53,164 nucleotides of DNA from Leeuwenhoekiella nanhaiensis (GTDB lineage: Bacteria > Bacteroidota > Bacteroidia > Flavobacteriales > Flavobacteriaceae): the NCBI RefSeq assembly GCF_002744755.1, contig NZ_KZ319298.1, forward strand, positions 32,525 to 85,688. The letters are read 5' to 3'. A program made the translations under genes and the position numbers. The notes beneath the pieces are model-generated. The model saw only the letters and a program-made list of their open reading frames with translations, was not told the origin of the DNA and searched no databases. The stretch's first letter is position 1. Every line of letters starts with the position of its first letter. Positions 1 through 6,587 of the stretch are shown here, piece after piece.

Positions 1-11
1 CAATAAATCAG

Positions 12-571
12 AAATACAAAATTAGAAATGCAGAACATAAGGTGTAACATTGAAAATACTCAACCAGAAGGTCATATAAGATATAAGCACTAATGAGCTC
101 CCTTCTCTGTGGGAGAAGGGCGGGGGGATGAGGCCAGAATTCAGAGTGCAGAATGTAGAGTGCTGAGTGCTGAGTGCTGAGTTTCGTAATTCAAATAACT
201 CAATAATAAATTATAAATGCAGAACACCAGGTGTAACATTGAAAATACTCAACCAGAAGATCATATAAGATATTAGCACTAATGAGCTCCCTTCTCTGTG
301 GGAGAAGGGCGGGGGGATGAGGCCAGAATTCAGAGTGCAGAATGTAGAGTGCTGAGTGCTGAGTTCTGAGTTTCGTAATTCAAATAACTCAATAATAAAT
401 TATAAATGCAGAACACCAGGTGTAACATTGAAAATACTCAACCAGAAGATCATATAAGATATTAGCACTAATGAGCTCCCTTCTCTGTGGGAGAAGGGCG
501 GGGGGATGAGGCCAGAATTCAGAGTGCAGAATGTAGAGTGCTGAGTGCTGAGTTTCGTAATTCAAATAACC
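12..571. repeat. Three tandem 189-bp repeats, non-coding
   Basis: The same block occurs three times: the marker gtgtaacatt lies at 42, 231 and 420, an exact 189-bp period. Copies two and three start at caataataaa (201 and 390); copy one is more diverged at its left end. Each copy holds a GC-rich inverted repeat (ctcccttctc/gagaaggg) followed by ggcggggggatgagg, then a 7-bp microrepeat (tgctgag), present three times in copy 1, twice plus a variant in copy 2, and twice in copy 3. No convincing gene is present; a 61-codon frame on the minus strand only reads through the repeat. Confidence 0.9.
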
Positions 572-713
572 CAATAACTTTTTAGCTTAATAACCCATTT
601 AACAATTAACCAAACATCAGCTAGCGCGCGATTGGATCGCGTGCGGAGCCTTATAAGTATATAACAAAAAAGAGCCCAAAGGCTCTTTTGTAATTCACGC
701 AATATCAACAGAC
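572..713. other. Intergenic stretch next to the repeat array
   Basis: No gene is visible between the repeat array and the rhodanese gene. The only recognisable element is the terminator hairpin at 667-690. A GC-rich patch around 620-645 (gctagcgcgcgattggatcgcg) has weak self-complementarity of unknown meaning. Confidence 0.6.
667..690 (-). terminator. Rho-independent terminator of the redox operon
   Basis: Stem agagcc/ggctct (671-676 and 681-686, loop caaa) is extended by A:T pairs. Read on the minus strand it is followed by a run of T. It lies 24 bases past the rhodanese stop codon. Confidence 0.8.
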
Positions 714-1034
714 TTAATCCTCAGGATAAGCAACATCACCATCCCATTCCATAAAACCACCCATCAGATTATAGGTTGTTTCAAATCCCAGCTGATCCAT
801 CAATTGCGCAGCTTGTCCACTTCGGTTACCTGAACGGCAATACACGTAATAATTTTTAGTTTTATCGAGCTCATTTACCTTATCAATAAATCCCTGGCCT
901 TCGTAGATATCAATATTATGCGAATCGGGAATAATCCCTTCATCCACTTCATTTTGCGTACGCACATCCAGAATAAAAGCATTATCGTCAGCAGCCAGTT
1001 TTCGGCGCCATTCTTCTTGTGATAAATTTTTCAT
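714..1034 (-). CDS. Rhodanese-like domain protein
   Basis: A 106-residue single-domain rhodanese-fold protein without signal peptide, so probably cytoplasmic. The loop YCRSGNRSG carries the expected catalytic cysteine (about C66), and FILDVRTQNEVDEG near residues 20-33 is the usual CH2A-type motif. Such proteins carry sulfur as a cysteine persulfide; the acceptor here cannot be read from sequence. It is the last gene of a minus-strand cluster with two thioredoxin-fold proteins, 65 bases upstream, and is followed by a clear terminator. The context suggests a role in sulfur or thiol homeostasis. Family assignment is firm, substrate unknown. Confidence 0.9.
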   Translation of the reverse strand: MKNLSQEEWRRKLAADDNAFILDVRTQNEVDEGIIPDSHNIDIYEGQGFIDKVNELDKTKNYYVYCRSGNRSGQAAQLMDQLGFETTYNLMGGFMEWDGDVAYPED

Positions 1035-1099
1035 GTTTTCAGTTTCAGGTTGAAATTCAAAGTTAAGGTTTTAGCCTAATACTTCCGAATTATTTTAAG

Positions 1100-1720
1100 C
1101 TAGACCTTTATAGAACAACCTATAGCTTTAGTGCTGTTTGGCGTTACCGGCTCACCGTTTAGAAGTGCCTGTACCGCATCCTGAACAAAATGTTTTGTTG
1201 CAGTTGAAGCATCACGGGCACTGTCATCTATCGCCCCTGTATATTTCACAATCAATTGCCCTTGATCTTTTTGCAAAATATAAACATGCGGAGTTTTGGT
1301 TGCTCCGTATTGCGGATAAATCTCCTGCCCTTCATCAAAAAGATAGGGGAAGGTAAAACCTTTCTCCAAGGCACGCTCTTGCATAGCTTCAAAACTGTCA
1401 CCGGGCTGTACTTCCGGATTATTGGGATTGATAGCAATTACCGGATAGCCTTCAGATTTAAATTGCTTATCTAAAGCAAGGATGCGATCTTCGTTAGCTA
1501 TTGCAAACGGACACGTATTACACGTAAAAACCACAATAAAGCCTTTAGCTTCTTCGAAATCGGATAGCGAAACGTACTTGCCGCTTACATCCTTAAGTTT
1601 GAAGTCGGTAGCCACATCACCCACTTCATACCCACTCTCAAAGCTATCAATCTGGGTAAATGCAAATGCGGAAACAACCAGCAATAAGGTTAATACAACA
1701 AGAATTTTTAGGGATTTCAT
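1100..1720 (-). CDS. Exported thioredoxin-family (redoxin) protein
   Basis: A 206-residue protein with an N-terminal hydrophobic segment (residues about 4-22) typical of a signal peptide or anchor, then a redoxin/AhpC-TSA fold. The active site reads FTCNTCPFA, a CxxC pair at about C67 and C70. TPHVYILQK is the cis-proline region, and the tail KAIGCSIK matches a group of thioredoxin-like proteins common in Bacteroidota. It is likely an envelope thiol-disulfide oxidoreductase or peroxidase. It starts 10 bases after the TlpA-like gene stops, so the two are almost certainly co-transcribed. The exact redox partner is not known. Confidence 0.88.
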   Translation of the reverse strand: MKSLKILVVLTLLLVVSAFAFTQIDSFESGYEVGDVATDFKLKDVSGKYVSLSDFEEAKGFIVVFTCNTCPFAIANEDRILALDKQFKSEGYPVIAINPNNPEVQPGDSFEAMQERALEKGFTFPYLFDEGQEIYPQYGATKTPHVYILQKDQGQLIVKYTGAIDDSARDASTATKHFVQDAVQALLNGEPVTPNSTKAIGCSIKV

Positions 1721-1730
1721 TTCAATTAAT

Positions 1731-2273
1731 TTAATCAGTTAAGTCACTTTTTATAGAAAGCAATTCATGTTCCAGCGCCGGATATTGAAAAGAGCGCTCA
1801 TAAAATCGGTATTCTTCGGCAGTTATGAATAGAGTTGCGGGTATGGCCCCACTCCAGTCTTCCGAAACCTGGGGAATCCAAACATCCCCGTGCGGATCAT
1901 CCAGAAAGAGCACTTTAGACTTGAGTTCCTTTTTGAGAACAAAAGGTATCAAACGGCTCCTGACCTGATCGGGAAAATCAAGACTCACCAGGATAACTTC
2001 AACCTTTTTATCCTGATACTTCGCTTGTAATTCTTCAAAAGCCGGCAGCTCGGCCAGACAGGGCTTGCACCAGGTTGCCCAAAAGTTTATCACCCGCACC
2101 ACATCGGTATCTGCTACCTTCAAAAAAGGCTTAAAATGCTCATAATCATAAACCGGTAACTCATAATTCTGATCGTTTATTACCTTCAGCGGTTTTGGCA
2201 ACTCCTGCCCTGTGGTCGCATCGGTACATCCCAAAGCCAAAAAGGCGAACGTAAAAAATAAATAAAGTCTCAA
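1731..2273 (-). CDS. TlpA-like thiol-disulfide oxidoreductase lipoprotein
   Basis: A 180-residue protein. The N-terminus ends in a lipobox-like ALGC with the cysteine at 16, so it is probably lipid-anchored. The thioredoxin domain has NFWATWCKPCLAELP, with the redox pair C69-x-x-C72, and AIPATLFI as the cis-proline loop. TlpA/ResA-type proteins reduce disulfides outside the inner membrane. It is the first gene of the three-gene redox cluster on the minus strand. No clear promoter box was seen in the roughly 195 bases that separate it from the divergent marR gene. Confidence 0.88.
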   Translation of the reverse strand: MRLYLFFTFAFLALGCTDATTGQELPKPLKVINDQNYELPVYDYEHFKPFLKVADTDVVRVINFWATWCKPCLAELPAFEELQAKYQDKKVEVILVSLDFPDQVRSRLIPFVLKKELKSKVLFLDDPHGDVWIPQVSEDWSGAIPATLFITAEEYRFYERSFQYPALEHELLSIKSDLTD

Positions 2274-2412
2274 AAAATCGGTTTAAAGCGGCTAAAGCTA
2301 GAGTAAATCAGGTGTTTTCACACAGCCTTTAAGATTTGTATAACATTTAAACCTTGTAATTGCATAAGAATCGACAAGTCTCTTAATAATGCGTTAAACT
2401 CTTCTGCTCCGC

Positions 2413-2442
2413 TTGCAGGAAACCAACTTTAGCATACATTTG
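2413..2442 (+). promoter_or_regulatory. Bacteroidota-type promoter of the marR gene
   Basis: TTG at 2413-2415 and TACATTTG at 2435-2442 match the -33 (TTG) and -7 (TAnnTTTG) consensus with a 19-base spacer. The start codon follows at 2469. Confidence 0.6.
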
Positions 2443-2454
2443 TACATACAAATA
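2440..2454. promoter_or_regulatory. Candidate MarR operator, copy 1
   Basis: TTGTACATACAAATA overlaps the end of the -7 box. Its core TTGTAC/ATACAA is a near-palindrome. The same 15-mer with one change is found at 3571-3585 before the YceI gene, which suggests a shared operator for the MarR protein encoded next door. Confidence 0.55.
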
Positions 2455-2468
2455 TTGTATAGACGACA

Positions 2469-2927
2469 ATGACCATTGAAGAAGCCTTACATATAAGCGC
2501 AAAATTGGATCTGGAATCCAAAACAGCAATAAACCTGCAATACACTTCCCGTATTTTGGAAGAAAAGTTTGCGGGCTTATTAAAGGAGTATGATTTAACC
2601 ACTCCGCAATTTAATGTGCTGCGCATTCTAAGAGGGCAAAAAGGAAAGCCTGCGAGTTTGGCCTGCATTCAGGATCGAATGGTTGACCGCAATAGCAATA
2701 CCACGCGTCTCGTTGATAAACTCATTAAAAAAGACTGGGTAAAGCGAAGGGTATGTCCAGATAACCGAAGAATGGTAGAGATTGAAATCACACCAGACGG
2801 TCTTAAAGTTCTGGAACAACTAGATCCCCTCACCCGAGAGCTTAATGCCAAAAACGTGGCTCCTTTAACGCAAGATGAATTACTAACCTTAAATAAACTT
2901 TTAGATAAATTAAAAACCCATGACTAA
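2469..2927 (+). CDS. MarR-family transcriptional regulator
   Basis: A 152-residue winged-helix regulator. The MarR core is visible: LTTPQFNVLRIL (first helix), the recognition region SLACIQDRMVDRNSNTTRLVDKL, and the wing KDWVKRRVCPDNRRMVEIEIT. MarR dimers bind palindromes and are released by ligands or thiol oxidation; one cysteine lies in the recognition region and another in the wing. It overlaps the next gene by 8 bases, so they form one transcript. Palindromes at 2440-2454 and 3571-3585 are candidate binding sites, suggesting autoregulation plus control of the YceI gene. The inducing signal is not known. Confidence 0.92.
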   Translation: MTIEEALHISAKLDLESKTAINLQYTSRILEEKFAGLLKEYDLTTPQFNVLRILRGQKGKPASLACIQDRMVDRNSNTTRLVDKLIKKDWVKRRVCPDNRRMVEIEITPDGLKVLEQLDPLTRELNAKNVAPLTQDELLTLNKLLDKLKTHD

Positions 2928-3552
2928 ATACGTAGAAGATTTAAACTGGCGCTATGCCACCAAAAAATTTGACGCAAGTAAGAAAATTGCTTCAGATGAT
3001 CTAGAAACCCTTAAAAAAGCAGTACAGCTTTCTGCAAGTTCATACGGCTTACAACCGTATAAAATTCTTGTTGTACAGGATGATGCCGTTAAAGCAAAGC
3101 TGAAAGAAGCCGGGTACAATCAAACTCAGTTTACCGATGCATCAGAGATTTTTGTATTTGCACATCAAACCGATTTTGGTGCAGAATTGGTAGACTCCTA
3201 CATCGAGATTGCTGCTGAAGCAAACGGAGTGAAGCCTGAAGCCATGCAGGACTATGCTAATTTGATGAAGAATTCACTGCTCAATCTTCCACAGGAAGCC
3301 AAAGCAGGCTGGACAGCCAGACAAGCCTATATCGCAATTGGTAATTTATTAAGTGCAGCTGCCGCTCATAAGATTGATGCCTGCCCAATGGAAGGTTTCA
3401 ATGCAGAGGCATTTGATGAAATCCTAAATCTTAAAGGAACCAATTTACACGCAGTTGCAGTGGTTGCTGTAGGATACCGTAGCGAAGAAGACAGTCACCA
3501 GCACGATCCTAAAGTAAGAAGACCTCAGGAAAGCCTGTTTGAAACAATCTAA
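2920..3552 (+). CDS. NAD(P)H-dependent oxidoreductase, nitroreductase family
   Basis: A 210-residue protein of the NfsB-like nitroreductase group, usually FMN-binding homodimers. Visible marks are the N-terminal WRYATKKFD (basic FMN-phosphate contact region), SASSYGLQPYKILVV, and GNLLSAAAAHKIDACPMEGF near residues 140-160. It would reduce quinones or nitro compounds with NAD(P)H. It overlaps marR by 8 bases and precedes the YceI gene. A MarR-nitroreductase-YceI set suggests a response to electrophiles or oxidants. The physiological substrate is not evident. Confidence 0.9.
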   Translation: MTKYVEDLNWRYATKKFDASKKIASDDLETLKKAVQLSASSYGLQPYKILVVQDDAVKAKLKEAGYNQTQFTDASEIFVFAHQTDFGAELVDSYIEIAAEANGVKPEAMQDYANLMKNSLLNLPQEAKAGWTARQAYIAIGNLLSAAAAHKIDACPMEGFNAEAFDEILNLKGTNLHAVAVVAVGYRSEEDSHQHDPKVRRPQESLFETI

Positions 3553-3570
3553 AATTTTTTAATTCAACTC

Positions 3571-3585
3571 TTGTATATACAAATA
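3571..3585. promoter_or_regulatory. Candidate MarR operator, copy 2
   Basis: TTGTATATACAAATA contains a perfect 12-base palindrome (TTGTAT/ATACAA) and matches the site at 2440-2454 in 14 of 15 positions. It lies 13 bases before the YceI start codon. Confidence 0.55.
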
Positions 3586-3598
3586 AATTTCTAAACCC

Positions 3599-4165
3599 AT
3601 GAAAACAGTAAAATCAATTTTAATTCTGGCAGTAGCTGTAGGCACTGCATCATTCACAACAAAAGCTATTATGGAAAAAGTAAGCGTAAAAACCAGCTCT
3701 ATCACATGGACCGGTAAAAAAGTAACCGGCAAACACGTGGGAACCATCGATCTTAAAGACGGTTTCTTTACAATGGAAGGGGACAATATCACTGGTGGTG
3801 AATTTCACATCGATATGGCCAGCATCAATTGCACAGATCTTTCCGGAGACAGCAAAGGTCAGTTAGAAGGGCACTTAAAGAGCGATGACTTTTTTGGTGT
3901 TGACAATTACCCAACTGCAAAACTGGTTATAACCAATTCAGTAAAACAGGGAAATACCTATAAAGTAACCGGAGATCTCACGATTAAGAAAACCACAGAG
4001 CCGGTAACTTTTGAATTGGAGCGTGCCGGTAACAACTTCAGCACCGTTCTTACAATTGACAGAAGTAAGTATGATGTACGTTACGGTTCTGGTAGTTTCT
4101 TCGACAACTTAGGGGATAAAACCATCTATGATGATTTCACCCTGGACATCAACCTGTCTATCTAA
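3599..4165 (+). CDS. YceI-family secreted protein
   Basis: A 188-residue protein with an N-terminal signal-like segment (about residues 1-24), then a YceI lipocalin-like barrel. Typical marks are SSITWTGKKVTGKHVGTID, GGEFHIDMASINCTDL, LKSDDFFGVDNYPTAKLVI and VTGDLTIKKTTEPVTFEL. YceI proteins bind isoprenoid-like lipids in the periplasm and are often stress-induced. The gene follows the nitroreductase by 46 bases and has its own operator-like palindrome just upstream, so it may be both co-transcribed and separately controlled by the MarR protein. Confidence 0.92.
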   Translation: MKTVKSILILAVAVGTASFTTKAIMEKVSVKTSSITWTGKKVTGKHVGTIDLKDGFFTMEGDNITGGEFHIDMASINCTDLSGDSKGQLEGHLKSDDFFGVDNYPTAKLVITNSVKQGNTYKVTGDLTIKKTTEPVTFELERAGNNFSTVLTIDRSKYDVRYGSGSFFDNLGDKTIYDDFTLDINLSI

Positions 4166-4194
4166 TTTTTTTTCAGAACTAAATGTAGATTTTG

Positions 4195-4225
4195 TTTGTT
4201 AACTAAGAAGCTATTTTTATCTTTG
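4195..4225 (+). promoter_or_regulatory. trp operon promoter
   Basis: TTTG at 4195-4198 (also 4191-4194) and TATCTTTG at 4218-4225 fit the Bacteroidota -33/-7 consensus with a 19-base spacer. Transcription would start near 4230-4233, only a few bases before the leader ATG at 4234. Confidence 0.7.
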
Positions 4226-4233
4226 AGCCACTT

Positions 4234-4281
4234 ATGAAAAACAGAATCGCAAATACCTGGTGGTGGATCTCGCAACTTTAA
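4234..4281 (+). CDS. trpL: Trp operon leader peptide
   Basis: A 15-codon frame, MKNRIANTWWWISQL, with three consecutive Trp codons (TGG, 4258-4266). It lies between a good promoter and a terminator hairpin, 127 bases before trpE. This is the arrangement of ribosome-stalling attenuation: with scarce Trp-tRNA the ribosome stalls on the TGG codons and the downstream RNA folds to prevent termination. If the promoter is placed correctly the leader would be nearly leaderless at its 5' end. The peptide itself probably has no other function. Confidence 0.85.
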   Translation: MKNRIANTWWWISQL

Positions 4282-4348
4282 TGTCGTGATGCAACCTCGT
4301 ATTTGATAAATACATATTTAAAGGCCTGTCTCACGACAGGTCTTTTTT
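4250..4348 (+). promoter_or_regulatory. Trp attenuator with alternative RNA structures
   Basis: Three pairings can be read. (1) CAAATAC at 4250-4256 with GTATTTG at 4299-4305, enclosing the Trp codons. (2) TGTCGTGA at 4282-4289 with TCACGACA at 4331-4338, which uses the loop and 3' arm of the terminator and so would act as antiterminator. (3) The terminator ggcctgtc/gacaggtc at 4323-4330 and 4335-4342, followed by tttttt. Pairings 2 and 3 exclude each other. The assignment of states is inference. Confidence 0.75.
4323..4348 (+). terminator. Attenuator terminator upstream of trpE
   Basis: An 8-bp stem (4323-4330 with 4335-4342, one G:U pair, loop tcac) extended by two A:T pairs, followed by a T-rich tract through about 4353. 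It lies 60 bases before trpE, between leader peptide and structural genes. Confidence 0.8.
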
Positions 4349-4407
4349 GTTTTACGCAAAGCGGAAAGACAACATAAAATGAATTTAGGTAGTCAAAGCC
4401 ATAAAAG

Positions 4408-5805
4408 ATGAAATTTACCTTAAAGACACACAGCAAAAAAATTCTGGCAGATACCATTACCCCGGTATCAGTTTATCTGCGTTTGCGCGATAAATTCCCC
4501 AACAGCCTGTTACTGGAGAGTAGCGATTACCGTGCAAACGATAATACCTTCAGTTACATTTGCTGCAACCCCATCGCCTCCATTTCGGTACAAAACGAGC
4601 AGATTAAAGAAGTGTTTCCTGACGGAAGCATGCAGCAAACAAACATCAGTGCAGACACCGATGTCGTGGGGATTATTGAGGGTTTTGCCCAAAAGTTTGA
4701 AACCCAAAACAACGACCGCAAGTTCATTCAAAACGGACTTTTTGGCTATATGAGTTATGACGCGGTTCGCTATTTTGAAGATATTGAGATTGCTAAAAAG
4801 GAAGGCAGCCTTCAGATCCCCGATATTTATTATGCGGTATATCAAAACATCATCGCCATCAACCATTTCAATAACGAGGCCTATATTTTTTCGCATACCT
4901 ATGAAGGCGAAAACAACCTCGATCAAATCGCACAACTGCTTACCGTAAAGAGCTTTTCAGAATACAACTTTAAGCTGGAAGGGGAGCGCAAGTCGGTAAT
5001 GACCGATGCAGAATATGTAGAGCTGGTCAAAACCTGTAAAAAGCATTGTCAGCGTGGCGATGTGTTTCAGATCGTACCTTCCAAGCGTTTTTCGCAAGGC
5101 TTTAGCGGCGATGAGTTTAACGTGTACCGAAGTCTGCGCAGCGTTAACCCATCTCCCTACCTCTTCTATTTTGACTACGGCAACTTCAAGATTTTTGGCA
5201 GTTCGCCTGAGGCTCAATTGATCGTTCAGGATGGCAAAGCCGAAATCCACCCCATCGCCGGAACCTTTAAACGTACCGGTAACGATGAGCAGGACGCTGC
5301 TTTGGCTAAAAAACTATCGGAAGATGCCAAAGAAAACAGCGAGCACGTGATGCTGGTTGATCTTGCGCGTAACGACCTGAGCCGCAATGGCAGCAATGTA
5401 AAGGTTGAAACCTACCGCGAAGTGCAGTTTTTCTCGCACGTGATTCACCTGGTAAGTAAAGTTACAGGAACCAAACACCCCGAGACCTCAACAATGCGGG
5501 TGGTAGCAGATACCTTCCCCGCAGGAACTTTAAGCGGCGCACCCAAACACAACGCGATGAAACTGCTGGAGAAATACGAACCCATCAACCGGGATTTTTA
5601 CGGCGGCGCCATCGGTTTTATGGACTTTAACGGCAACTTCAACCATGCCATTATCATCCGTTCGTTCCTGAGTAAAAACCATCAATTGCACTATCAGGCC
5701 GGTGCGGGTGTGGTAAGCGACAGCGTACCCGAAAAAGAACTCGAAGAAGTGTATAACAAACTGGGAGCCCTTTCTAAAGCCCTCAAACTGGCAGAAGAAA
5801 TTTAG
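4408..5805 (+). CDS. trpE: Anthranilate synthase component I
   Basis: A 465-residue protein of normal length for the family. It converts chorismate to anthranilate, using ammonia delivered by TrpG. The N-terminal LLES motif (residues about 35-38) belongs to the tryptophan feedback site. The chorismate-binding half shows DVFQIVPSKRF, IAGTFKRTG, DLARNDLSRNG, GAPKHNAM and GAIGFMDFNGNFNHAIIIRSF. It is the first structural gene after the attenuator and is followed 37 bases later by trpG. Retention of LLES suggests feedback inhibition in addition to attenuation. Confidence 0.97.
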   Translation: MKFTLKTHSKKILADTITPVSVYLRLRDKFPNSLLLESSDYRANDNTFSYICCNPIASISVQNEQIKEVFPDGSMQQTNISADTDVVGIIEGFAQKFETQNNDRKFIQNGLFGYMSYDAVRYFEDIEIAKKEGSLQIPDIYYAVYQNIIAINHFNNEAYIFSHTYEGENNLDQIAQLLTVKSFSEYNFKLEGERKSVMTDAEYVELVKTCKKHCQRGDVFQIVPSKRFSQGFSGDEFNVYRSLRSVNPSPYLFYFDYGNFKIFGSSPEAQLIVQDGKAEIHPIAGTFKRTGNDEQDAALAKKLSEDAKENSEHVMLVDLARNDLSRNGSNVKVETYREVQFFSHVIHLVSKVTGTKHPETSTMRVVADTFPAGTLSGAPKHNAMKLLEKYEPINRDFYGGAIGFMDFNGNFNHAIIIRSFLSKNHQLHYQAGAGVVSDSVPEKELEEVYNKLGALSKALKLAEEI

Positions 5806-5842
5806 CCTCACAATAAAATAAGAATAGTAAATAGCAATAATA

Positions 5843-6421
5843 ATGGCGCAGCCAATCAAAATATTAGTCATCGACAACTACGACAGTTTTGTGTACAACC
5901 TGGTGCATTACCTGGAAGATCTGGACTGTGAAGTTACCGTAAAACGAAACGATCAGCTTACGCTGGAGGAAGTACAGGATTACGATAAAATTTTGCTCTC
6001 TCCGGGACCAGGTATACCCGATGAAGCCGGACTTTTGAAAGCCATCATAAAAGAATATGCGCCTATCAAGAGTATGTTTGGCGTATGTTTGGGTCAGCAG
6101 GCTATTGGTGAGGTTTTCGGCGGAAGCCTGATCAATCTGGATACCGTTTTTCACGGAGTAGCCACCAAAGCGAAACAGACCGTAAAAGACGAAACGCTCT
6201 TTAAAGACATTCCGGAAGAATTTGAAATAGGTCGCTATCACTCGTGGGTCGTAGCGCCGGAAGAATTTCCGGAAGAACTGGAAATCACCTCGGTAGACGA
6301 TAACGGACAAATCATGTCGTTGCGTCATAAAACATACGACGTGCGTGGCGTACAATTCCATCCGGAATCGGTACTCACTCCCGAAGGCAAAAAAATGATC
6401 AAAAATTGGTTGAATAAATAG
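5843..6421 (+). CDS. trpG: Anthranilate synthase component II (glutamine amidotransferase)
   Basis: A 192-residue class I glutamine amidotransferase. It shows DNYDSFVYNLVHYLE at the N-terminus, LSPGPGIP, the nucleophile elbow GVCLGQQ (C82), and the His-Glu pair in QFHPES (H173, E175). It supplies ammonia from glutamine to TrpE. In many bacteria this subunit is shared with p-aminobenzoate synthesis; the operon position argues for anthranilate here. It is followed by a 166-base spacer with palindromic repeat elements before trpD. Confidence 0.96.
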   Translation: MAQPIKILVIDNYDSFVYNLVHYLEDLDCEVTVKRNDQLTLEEVQDYDKILLSPGPGIPDEAGLLKAIIKEYAPIKSMFGVCLGQQAIGEVFGGSLINLDTVFHGVATKAKQTVKDETLFKDIPEEFEIGRYHSWVVAPEEFPEELEITSVDDNGQIMSLRHKTYDVRGVQFHPESVLTPEGKKMIKNWLNK

Positions 6422-6430
6422 CAATTTATC

Positions 6431-6450
6431 ATTTCCGCGAAGGCGGAAAT
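6431..6450. repeat. REP-like palindrome ATTTCCGC-GAAG-GCGGAAAT
   Basis: Perfect 8-bp stem with loop gaag, 10 bases after trpG. The same 20-mer recurs at 10625-10644, with variants at 6506-6525 and 11103-11122. A half copy (gcgaaggcggaaat) lies at 6471-6484. Confidence 0.85.
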
Positions 6451-6505
6451 CGCTGCCTACAAACTAAAGTGCGAAGGCGGAAATCTCAATTAAAGCATTT
6501 TTTAC

Positions 6506-6525
6506 ATTTCCGCGTAGGCGGAAAT
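6506..6525. repeat. REP-like palindrome, variant loop gtag
   Basis: ATTTCCGC/GCGGAAAT stem with loop gtag in the trpG-trpD spacer. It is one of four related palindromes within the trp operon. Confidence 0.85.
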
Positions 6526-6546
6526 CTTACAAACATCAAAAAAAGT

Positions 6547-6584
6547 TCTCTCCCCTGGGGAGAGATGGCCGAAGGGCAGAGAAG
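6547..6584. repeat. GC-rich palindromic element upstream of trpD
   Basis: Perfect inverted repeat TCTCTCCCC-T-GGGGAGAGA at 6547-6565, followed by tggccgaagggcagagaagg, ending just before the trpD start at 6588. A shortened relative (tctcccaaagggcagagaggg) lies after trpD at 7595-7617, and another forms part of the trpF N-terminus. Confidence 0.8.
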
Positions 6585-6587
6585 GAA

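Noticed and set aside
1-571. Possible CRISPR array
   Set aside because: The units are 189 bp, almost identical along the whole length, without short repeats and unique spacers, and no cas genes are in the window.
389-574. 61-codon minus-strand frame in the repeat array
   Set aside because: It only reads through the third repeat copy; no conserved features, no promoter, and the repeats look non-coding.
613-650. GC-rich patch near 613-650 as a structured RNA or tRNA
   Set aside because: No cloverleaf or continuous stems could be built; no tRNA or rRNA gene was recognised anywhere in the window.
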